A stretch of DNA of 14,720 nt from Campylobacteraceae bacterium UBA1877. Its GTDB lineage: Bacteria; Campylobacterota; Campylobacteria; Campylobacterales; Campylobacteraceae. Of this stretch, positions 7,502-13,466 are shown in pieces. Position 1 is the stretch's first letter. Every line of letters begins with the position of its first letter. Below the pieces are notes generated by a model, which was not told the origin of the DNA, did not search any database, and was given only the letters and a program-made list of their open reading frames with translations. The stretch covers positions 2,757 through 17,476 of the forward strand of contig DDHL01000038.1 of NCBI GenBank assembly GCA_002352945.1, in the 5' to 3' direction. The position numbers and the translations under genes are program-made.

Positions 7502-7791
7502 GTCTTGAGGAGGTAGTACAAAGCCATACCGATATTGCTCCGCCAAGTCGGTATAAGGTACTTTTGCTCAATGATGATTATACGAGTATGGATTTTGTGG
7601 TTGAAATATTAATGGATATTTTTAACCACAGTGCACAAACAGCTATTGATATAATGTTAACAGTCCACCAAAAAGGGCGGGCTGTTTGCGGAGTTTATAC
7701 AAAAGAGGTAGCTGAAACAAAAATAATGCAAGTGCGACAAAGGGCAAAGAGTAAATCTTACCCTTTACGCGCAATTATGGAAGAGGAATAA
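7498..7791 (+). CDS. clpS: ATP-dependent Clp protease adaptor ClpS
   Basis: A 97-residue adaptor that binds proteins with N-degrons (N-terminal Leu, Phe, Tyr, Trp) and delivers them to ClpAP. The binding pocket is recognisable: LNDDYTSMDFVVEIL, with the conserved Asn-Asp pair and the gatekeeper Met, and the HQKGRAVCGVY segment with the conserved histidine. A short N-terminal extension precedes the fold, as needed to engage ClpA. A strong ribosome site (GGAGG) precedes the ATG, which overlaps the lipoprotein gene stop. clpA follows after 2 bases, and aat, whose product creates N-degrons, comes next. Confidence 0.96.
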   Translation: MSLEEVVQSHTDIAPPSRYKVLLLNDDYTSMDFVVEILMDIFNHSAQTAIDIMLTVHQKGRAVCGVYTKEVAETKIMQVRQRAKSKSYPLRAIMEEE

Positions 7792-7793
7792 TT

Positions 7794-9962
7794 ATGATTA
7801 GTCCAGCTTTAAATTCGGTGCTATCAAACGCTTTAGATTTTACTAGAACAAAGCGCCATGGATATATAACAGTTGAGCATGTTTTTTACGAACTATTAAA
7901 TACGCCATCAACAAAGGCTCTCCTTGAGAGCTGCGGTGCACATATAGAAACTTTAAAAAAGGGTATTCTAGCCCATCTTGATGCAAATTTTAAACCATTA
8001 CCAGATGGGGCATCAGAGCAGCCTTTTGAGACAGTTGCGCTCAATCGCACCATGGAGAGGATGATTGCCCATGTAAGAAGCGCGGGCAAGGATGAGGCGC
8101 GTCCTGAAGATTTATTAGTAGCTTTGATGGATGAAGAGGGTGCGTATTGTGTCTACCTTTTGCACCAGCAAAAAATTTCAAAACTAGACTTGCAAGAGGC
8201 TCTTGCTCAAGGCGCCTTGGAGACAAAAGATGAAGCTTTAGAATCTTATACAATTGATCTTATTGAGCAAGCAAAGCTTGGCGCTATTGATCCGCTCATT
8301 GGGCGGGATAAAGAGAGTGAGCGCTTATGGCAGGTACTATGTCGACGTAAAAAGAATAATCCAATTTTAGTAGGTGAACCTGGAGTTGGAAAAACTGCCA
8401 TAGTAGAGGGTTTAGCTCTTGCAATTATTGAAAAAAAGGTGCCTCGAATTTTACAAGATAGCTCGCTTTTTGCCCTTGACGTGGGAGCTTTGCTTTCAGG
8501 AGCAAAATATAGAGGAGACTTTGAAAAGCGCCTCAAAGAGGTTTTAAATGCTCTCTCAAAAGAGCCCCATGCCATCCTTTTTATAGATGAAATCCACACC
8601 ATTGTGGGAGCTGGAGCCACAAACGGTGGGGCAATGGATTTATCAAACCTCTTAAAACCAGCTCTAGCTTCTGGAAAGATGCGATGTATCGGGGCAACAA
8701 CTTATAGTGAGTTTAGAAACTTTTTTGACAAAGATAAGGCATTAAGCCGCCGATTTGCAAAGATTGATGTGGGTGAGCCGAGCTTGGAAGATACAATTAA
8801 GATTTTATCAGGTTTGAAATCAAGATATGAAGAGCACCATGGCGTCCACTACAGCTCCAAAGTTTTACGAGTGAGTGCTGAACTTGCAAAGCGCCATTTG
8901 CATGAGCGGTTTTTGCCAGATTCTGCAATCGATGTAATTGATGAAGTTGGAGCCTCTTTTCATCTTAGTGCCAAAAAGCGCACGCAAGTACATGTAAAAG
9001 ATGTAGAAGAGACTGTGGCTAAAATGGCCCATATGCCATCTTTACATGTAAACACAGACGATACCCAAGTTTTAAAAGATTTGGAAGCAACCCTAAAATC
9101 CAAAGTTTATGGCCAAGATGAGGCTATTGAAGTTTTAGCTTCAGCCATTAAGCGATCACGAGCTGGACTTGGAAATCCCGATGGTCCAATTGGTGCATTT
9201 TTATTTACCGGTCCAACAGGAGTTGGAAAAACCGAGGTTGCCAAGCAGCTATCCCAAGCTTTAAACGTTCATTTTGAACGTTATGATATGAGCGAATATA
9301 TGGAAAAACATACAGTTAGCCGTTTGATTGGAGCGCCTCCGGGGTATGTGGGCTATGAAGCCGGAGGTCAATTAACTGAAGCAATTCGCAAGCATCCATA
9401 TACAGTTTTACTATTGGATGAGATTGAAAAGGCCCATCCTGATCTATTAAATATTTTATTGCAAGTATTTGATGCAGCAAGTCTTACAGACAATAATGGA
9501 GTAAAAACCGATTTTCGCAATGTTATTATCATCATGACATCTAATCTTGGAACAAAAGAGGCTCCTCAAATGGGATTTGCTAAACAAAGTAGCGCTCATG
9601 AAATGCGAGCAGTAAATAACTTCTTTGCACCTGAGTTTCGAAATCGCTTAGATGCAATTGTTCCATTTGCCCCTCTTGAGCATGAGCATATGCTTTTAGT
9701 TGTTGATAAAATGTTAAATGAACTTCAAGCTCAATTAGAGCCTAAAAAGGTTCTTTTGCAGGTAAATCCAAAAGCAAAAGCCTACCTAGCTAAAAAAGGT
9801 TATAGCGATACCTTAGGTGCTAGGGTGATGCGAAGACTTATTCAAGAAGAGATTAAAACTCCGTTAACTGATGCTATCTTGTTTGGAGAGTTAAGCAAAG
9901 GTGGGGTTGTAAAAATAGGTGTTAAAAAAGAGGCTCTCTATTTTGAGTTTGAGAGTGAATGA
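7794..9962 (+). CDS. clpA: ATP-dependent Clp protease ATPase subunit ClpA
   Basis: A 722-residue AAA+ unfoldase feeding substrates to ClpP. It has the Clp repeat N-domain (about 1-145) that ClpS binds. The first AAA module has Walker A GEPGVGKT (194-201) and Walker B LFIDEIH; the second has Walker A GPTGVGKT (473-480) and Walker B LLLDEIE. It lacks the long coiled-coil insert of ClpB, which separates it from the disaggregase. The ClpP-docking loop is MGF (593-595), where E. coli has IGL; this fits the [LIVM]-G-[FL] pattern. The ribosome site is GAGGAA. The gene ends 8 bp inside aat. Two copies of the ACATGTAAA motif lie 50 bp apart in the segment linking the two ATPase modules (8990 and 9041). 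Confidence 0.97.
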   Translation: MISPALNSVLSNALDFTRTKRHGYITVEHVFYELLNTPSTKALLESCGAHIETLKKGILAHLDANFKPLPDGASEQPFETVALNRTMERMIAHVRSAGKDEARPEDLLVALMDEEGAYCVYLLHQQKISKLDLQEALAQGALETKDEALESYTIDLIEQAKLGAIDPLIGRDKESERLWQVLCRRKKNNPILVGEPGVGKTAIVEGLALAIIEKKVPRILQDSSLFALDVGALLSGAKYRGDFEKRLKEVLNALSKEPHAILFIDEIHTIVGAGATNGGAMDLSNLLKPALASGKMRCIGATTYSEFRNFFDKDKALSRRFAKIDVGEPSLEDTIKILSGLKSRYEEHHGVHYSSKVLRVSAELAKRHLHERFLPDSAIDVIDEVGASFHLSAKKRTQVHVKDVEETVAKMAHMPSLHVNTDDTQVLKDLEATLKSKVYGQDEAIEVLASAIKRSRAGLGNPDGPIGAFLFTGPTGVGKTEVAKQLSQALNVHFERYDMSEYMEKHTVSRLIGAPPGYVGYEAGGQLTEAIRKHPYTVLLLDEIEKAHPDLLNILLQVFDAASLTDNNGVKTDFRNVIIIMTSNLGTKEAPQMGFAKQSSAHEMRAVNNFFAPEFRNRLDAIVPFAPLEHEHMLLVVDKMLNELQAQLEPKKVLLQVNPKAKAYLAKKGYSDTLGARVMRRLIQEEIKTPLTDAILFGELSKGGVVKIGVKKEALYFEFESE
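8990..8998 (+). repeat. ACATGTAAA motif (half-flanked copy)
   Basis: Inside clpA, read as Val-His-Val-Lys, 54 bp before a perfect copy. Confidence 0.6.
9041..9052 (+). repeat. TTTACATGTAAA palindrome, perfect copy
   Basis: Perfect copy inside clpA, read as Leu-His-Val-Asn in the linker between the two ATPase modules. Confidence 0.85.
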
Positions 9963-10611
9963 GAAGATTTTTTTTCTTGGAGAGGATCTTTGGTTTCCAG
10001 ATCCTCTTTTAGCTCCAGATGATGCTCCACTAGCTTTTGGGGGAGATTTAAGTACAAAACGTTTGAGCTTGGCATACTATGAGGGGATTTTTCCATGGTT
10101 TAATAGCGATTCGCTTCTTTTGTGGTGGTCGCCAAATCCAAGGTGTGTAATCTTTCCTAATGATTATCGAGTCAATAAAACTCTAAGACGTTTTATTAGG
10201 CGTTATAGGGTTGAGTTTGATAGGGATTTTGATTTGGTTATCTCCTCTTGTGCAAACCGCAAAGAGACATGGATAACACCAAAAATGCGCCAAGCTTACA
10301 ATTGTTTGCATCAAAGCAAAAAAGCTCACTGCGTGAGTGTTTATGAAGATGAGCAATTAGTTGGTGGAGTTTATGGAGTTTGTGTGGGGGATATTTTTTG
10401 CGGAGAGTCAATGTTCTCTTTGCGTCCAAATGCATCAAAAGTTGCTTTGTGGGCTTTAATGTATAAATTTAGCAACAGCTTAAGATTTATCGATTGCCAA
10501 GTGCCAAATCCACACCTGCTAAGTTTGGGAGCAAAGGTGGTTGAGCGCAAAAAATTTTTAAAACTTTTAAAAGAGGGCAGAGACAATCCTTGCCCATTTC
10601 TTTTGGATTAA
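9955..10611 (+). CDS. aat: Leucyl/phenylalanyl-tRNA-protein transferase Aat
   Basis: A 218-residue enzyme that transfers Leu or Phe from aminoacyl-tRNA to the N-terminus of proteins with N-terminal Lys or Arg, making the N-degrons read by ClpS. Family motifs: LAFGGDLSTKRLSLAYYEGIFPWF, LLWWSPNPRCVIFP, ETWITPKMRQAY, ELVGGVYGV-like QLVGGVYGVCVGDIFCGESMFS, and FIDCQVPNPHLLSLGA. No ATG suits: I chose GTG at 9955, overlapping the clpA end by 8 bp, because the protein then begins just before the FPDP region as in relatives. GTG at 9919 would add 12 residues unlike the family. It closes the thioredoxin-clpS-clpA-aat operon, so unfoldase, adaptor and degron-making enzyme are co-expressed. Confidence 0.95.
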   Translation: MNEKIFFLGEDLWFPDPLLAPDDAPLAFGGDLSTKRLSLAYYEGIFPWFNSDSLLLWWSPNPRCVIFPNDYRVNKTLRRFIRRYRVEFDRDFDLVISSCANRKETWITPKMRQAYNCLHQSKKAHCVSVYEDEQLVGGVYGVCVGDIFCGESMFSLRPNASKVALWALMYKFSNSLRFIDCQVPNPHLLSLGAKVVERKKFLKLLKEGRDNPCPFLLD

Positions 10612-10639
10612 ATACTATTTTTTTAAAAAAAGTAGTATT
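10611..10639 (+). terminator. AT-rich inverted repeat after aat
   Basis: AATACTA then T7 is mirrored by A7, one unpaired G, and TAGTATT, starting on the last base of the aat stop codon. It can form a long A-T stem. It has no GC core, and its only nearby T-run is short and displaced, so it is at best a weak terminator; it might instead mark a flexible promoter-upstream region for metK. Confidence 0.3.
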
Positions 10640-10685
10640 AAAATTTCTCCAAAAGCCATTTTAGAATATGTTTTTAAATTAAGGT

Positions 10686-10709
10686 GCGTTACAATACGCG
10701 ACTTATAAC
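10686..10709 (+). promoter_or_regulatory. Candidate metK promoter region
   Basis: Two -10-like hexamers lie upstream of metK: TACAAT at 10690-10695, framed by the small inverted repeat GCGT/ACGC (10686-10699), and TATAAC at 10704-10709. Neither has a convincing -35. The resulting leader is too short for a SAM riboswitch. Confidence 0.4.
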
Positions 10710-10721
10710 ATAAAAAATAGT

Positions 10722-10733
10722 TTTACATGTAAA
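10722..10733 (+). repeat. TTTACATGTAAA palindrome, perfect intergenic copy
   Basis: Lies 8 bases before the metK start. Its right arm runs directly into the Shine-Dalgarno (TAAAGGA), so anything bound here would also cover the ribosome site region. Confidence 0.85.
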
Positions 10734-10741
10734 GGAAAGCA

Positions 10742-11944
10742 ATGTATTTATTCACTTCAGAAGTTGTAAGCCCAGGCCATCCAGACAAATGCGCAGATAT
10801 TATTGCAGATGCAATTGTGGATCGCTTGATAGGCGAAGATTCAAATGCGCGAGTAGCTAGCGAAGTTCTTATTGCTGGCAATCAGGTGGTGATTGGCGGC
10901 GAAGTGAATTCAAAGGTAAAATTGAGCGACAAAGAATATGAAGAGATTGTAAAAAGCACTCTAAAAAAGATTGGCTATGATGGCAAAACAGCCTTTACAA
11001 GAAAGCAAACACTCTATCCTGAAGATGTGAATGTGCAAGTATTTTTAAACCAGCAATCACCAGATATTAACCAAGGAGTTGATAAGAATGATGGTGAGAT
11101 TGGTGCTGGCGATCAGGGAATTATGTTTGGTTTTGCAACTTGTGAAACCAAAGATTTAATGCCAGCAGCTATTAGCTATGCTAGGATGCTTTGTAATAAG
11201 GTTTACCAATATGCTCTAGAGCATAAAGATCTGTTTGGGGTTGATATTAAAACCCAAGTTACAGTTGATTATGGCACAAAAGAGAATTTTGAAGATTGCA
11301 AACCTCAAAAAATCCATACAATTGTAGTATCTGCCCCATCAGTTGAGAAAATGCCAATTGAAGAAGTTCGCAGCCTTATTCAATCTCTCATTGATGATGC
11401 AGGTTTGCCAAAAGACTTATACGATCCAAAAGATACAAAGATCCATATTAATCCAACTGGTCGCTATGTTAATCATAGTCCTTTGCATGATTCTGGACTT
11501 ACAGGAAGAAAGCTAATTGTTGATAGCTTTGGGGGGTATTCGCCAATTGGAGGCGGTGCACAATCAAGCAAGGATTATACAAAGGTTGATAGAAGCGGAC
11601 TTTATGCAGCAAGATGGATTGCAAAAAATATTGTTGGGGCAAAACTTGCTAAAAAATGTATTGTTCAGCTAAGTTATGCCATCGGTTTGGCCGAGCCTAT
11701 TTCAATTTCAGTTGATACTATGGGAACTCACGTAAAAGGCATCAGTGATGATATTTTAAGTGATTTTGTCATGAAGAGCTTTCCTTTAACACCACGATGG
11801 ATTACTAAAAAATTCAATCTTGACAAACCAAAGTCAGGACACTTTTTATACGCAGATGTTGCTGCTAGAGGACAGGTTGGACAAGAAGATTATCCATGGG
11901 AGAAGCTAGATTACATCGATGAGTTCCAAGCTTTATTGAAGTAA
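10742..11944 (+). CDS. metK: S-adenosylmethionine synthase MetK
   Basis: A 400-residue enzyme making S-adenosylmethionine from methionine and ATP, with cleavage of the triphosphate. Motifs: GHPDK (12-16), GAGDQG (121-126) and TGRYVNHSPLHDSGLTGRK ending at Lys257. Most bacterial MetK proteins have FVIGGPxGDxGLTGRK at the last site and GGGAFSGKDPTKVDRS next, whereas here the text is VNHSPLHDSG and GGGAQSSKDYTKVDRS. As I recall, C. jejuni MetK shares these variants, so they mark a lineage-specific branch and not a defect. The ATG follows AAAGGA, which is continuous with a perfect TTTACATGTAAA palindrome. The 3' end overlaps the convergent lnt by 34 bp. Confidence 0.97.
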   Translation: MYLFTSEVVSPGHPDKCADIIADAIVDRLIGEDSNARVASEVLIAGNQVVIGGEVNSKVKLSDKEYEEIVKSTLKKIGYDGKTAFTRKQTLYPEDVNVQVFLNQQSPDINQGVDKNDGEIGAGDQGIMFGFATCETKDLMPAAISYARMLCNKVYQYALEHKDLFGVDIKTQVTVDYGTKENFEDCKPQKIHTIVVSAPSVEKMPIEEVRSLIQSLIDDAGLPKDLYDPKDTKIHINPTGRYVNHSPLHDSGLTGRKLIVDSFGGYSPIGGGAQSSKDYTKVDRSGLYAARWIAKNIVGAKLAKKCIVQLSYAIGLAEPISISVDTMGTHVKGISDDILSDFVMKSFPLTPRWITKKFNLDKPKSGHFLYADVAARGQVGQEDYPWEKLDYIDEFQALLK

Positions 11945-13221
11945 TTTGCCAATACTCCGTTATAAGGAGTGATAATTCCTGCTTTTGAGCCGTTTGTACT
12001 GTGATAGATTGTAGTTTCATATTTGGTTGCATAAACCCGCAAAAGCCGTCTTTGAAGGTATGGCTGGATTGAGGGAGTAAACCAAGCATTGTTGCTAATT
12101 GCAACCATGATTTTTGGGAAATCCCTAAAAAGCTCTTTGCGGGTTGCTTCAAAACAGATTGCGCTTCGAACCTCAAGGTTTTTGATCTTAAAATCTTGAG
12201 GTTTTGGAGCAGTTAAAAAATCTTTAGCTCCTTTATAAAAAACCTCATTTATCCAATCTCTTAAAAATTTTGGCAAAGGCACTTGCTCTCCAAAAGGCAC
12301 TAATACCACCTTATGTGCAATTTGCTCTTTTTGGTTGGAATAAAAATATGAAGAGTTGTATATCCCATCATCGGTGTAGGTAAGCGCTCCTAGAATAATT
12401 GCTATTTTTGATGAGTAATCAAGCAATTTTTGCCTAAGAGTGTCGTTGTGGTTTAAATAAAGCGGCAGGGCACTCTCTGGAAAGATAATTAAAGATTTGT
12501 TTTCTAAAATAGCAGTTTCAATGGAGTGAAAAACCGCATCTATTTGGGGCTGTAAAAATTGAGGTTCCCACTTTTTTGACTGGGCGACATTGGTTTGGAT
12601 TATTTGGACATTTGGTAAAAAATGGGCTTTTTTGTAGTGAAATTCAAGGGCAAAAATGAGTATAAAAATGCTAGCCCAACGCCATCTGTTTTTTAAACTA
12701 ACAAAGAGTGCAATACTCACAAAACAGACAAAAACACCAAGCATATCGACTCGAAATGGAGTATCTATCAAAAAAAGTCTCCAATCAAACCAATTAAAGC
12801 CAAAGGGTGCAACAAATCCAAGTCCAAAAAGAGCCAGAGTTTTGTAGTATATATTTTCAAAAATTGCACACAAATAAAATAAAAACCCATAAATTAACAT
12901 TATTGCAATAAGCGCTAAAGGAATCAAATACCAAAATCCATAATGAATAAGACTAAAGCTAATCCAATAAAACCAAAATAGACCCACAAAAGCCCCAGTC
13001 CAAAAAAAGCCGACTCTATTTTGGTAAAGCAAAAAGGCAAAACCTGCAAAAAAGAGGCTTACATGTAAAGGCCAAAAACTAAAAGAAAGATATTCAAAAC
13101 AAAGAGGCAGCCAAAGAATTAGGGCGATGACAAAGGCGTTTATTATATTTGAAGTGTTAAAATAGTAGCTTAAAATTTTCCCCCAAAAGGATTGATATGC
13201 AAGATGGAAATATTTTGGCAT
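11911..13221 (-). CDS. lnt: Apolipoprotein N-acyltransferase Lnt
   Basis: A 436-residue inner-membrane enzyme that adds the third acyl chain to lipoproteins, taking it from phospholipid. The N-terminal half has about seven hydrophobic segments (for example AFVIALILWLPLCF and LIPLALIAIMLIYGFLFYL). The carbon-nitrogen hydrolase domain follows, with a complete catalytic triad: Glu249 in IIFPESALP, Lys304 in HKVVLVPFGE and Cys356 in SAICFEAT. The chain ends about 80 residues after the cysteine, and I see no hydrophobic C-terminal segment like the last membrane helix of E. coli Lnt; as I recall C. jejuni Lnt also ends early. I chose the ATG at 13221 because AGAGGA lies 8 bases upstream; 13251 is the alternative. 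It overlaps yajC head to head by 25 bp and metK tail to tail. Confidence 0.92.
   Translation of the reverse strand: MPKYFHLAYQSFWGKILSYYFNTSNIINAFVIALILWLPLCFEYLSFSFWPLHVSLFFAGFAFLLYQNRVGFFWTGAFVGLFWFYWISFSLIHYGFWYLIPLALIAIMLIYGFLFYLCAIFENIYYKTLALFGLGFVAPFGFNWFDWRLFLIDTPFRVDMLGVFVCFVSIALFVSLKNRWRWASIFILIFALEFHYKKAHFLPNVQIIQTNVAQSKKWEPQFLQPQIDAVFHSIETAILENKSLIIFPESALPLYLNHNDTLRQKLLDYSSKIAIILGALTYTDDGIYNSSYFYSNQKEQIAHKVVLVPFGEQVPLPKFLRDWINEVFYKGAKDFLTAPKPQDFKIKNLEVRSAICFEATRKELFRDFPKIMVAISNNAWFTPSIQPYLQRRLLRVYATKYETTIYHSTNGSKAGIITPYNGVLANYFNKAWNSSM
11954..11970 (+). terminator. Hairpin just downstream of metK
   Basis: ACTCC-GTTATAA-GGAGT, a 5-bp stem with a 7-base loop, begins 10 bases after the metK stop, within the lnt coding region. 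No T-run follows directly, so termination is only a possibility. Confidence 0.3.
13061..13069 (+). repeat. ACATGTAAA motif (near-perfect copy)
   Basis: CTTACATGTAAAG inside minus-strand lnt, read there as Leu-His-Val in a membrane segment. It differs from the full 12-mer at one position. Confidence 0.6.
13155..13163 (+). promoter_or_regulatory. Extended -10 promoter for yajC-secD
   Basis: TGTTAAAAT matches the extended -10 form TGnTAnnnT, 34 bases upstream of the yajC start and inside the lnt coding region. No -35 is needed for such promoters. An AAAAGG ribosome site precedes the yajC ATG. Confidence 0.45.
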
Positions 13222-13466
13222 CACTACTTCCTCTAGTGGTTTTGTTCGCAATTTTTTATTTTCTCGTTATTCGCCCTCAGCAAAAGCAGGTTAAAGCGCA
13301 CAAAGAGATGGTTAATGCCCTTCAAAAAGGTGATAAAATCATCACAAATGGCGGTATAATTTGCGAAGTTTATAAGCCGGAAGAAGATTTTATCAAAGTG
13401 AAACTTAATGATGACATCATTGTCAAAATTTCTCGCGATTATGTGTCAAAGAAAGTAGATGCATAA
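13197..13466 (+). CDS. yajC: Preprotein translocase accessory subunit YajC
   Basis: An 89-residue membrane protein associated with SecDF. A single transmembrane segment ([21 protein letters not shown], about residues 7-27) is followed by the family signature [29 protein letters not shown] and a small soluble domain ending VKISRDYV. The ATG at 13197 has an AAAAGG ribosome site. The first 25 bases overlap the start of lnt on the other strand, and the last 8 bases overlap secD, the usual partner. Confidence 0.95.
   Translation: MQDGNILASLLPLVVLFAIFYFLVIRPQQKQVKAHKEMVNALQKGDKIITNGGIICEVYKPEEDFIKVKLNDDIIVKISRDYVSKKVDA

Noticed and set aside
8246..8620. 124-codon minus-strand frame opposite clpA
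   Set aside because: It is the complement of the first ATPase module of ClpA; no ribosome site or recognisable domain.
9919..9954. Longer start (GTG 9919) for aat
   Set aside because: It adds residues encoded by the clpA C-terminus that have no counterpart in the Aat family.
7794..9962. ClpB or ClpC instead of ClpA
   Set aside because: No middle coiled-coil insert, and clpS directly upstream and aat downstream fit ClpA.
10640..10741. SAM riboswitch in the metK leader
   Set aside because: The distance from likely start points to the ATG is under about 50 bases and no multi-helix fold is visible.
12656..12847. Small plus-strand frame of 63 codons opposite lnt
   Set aside because: Low-complexity Lys/Ser/Thr-rich product, no ribosome site, and lnt has full family motifs on the other strand.
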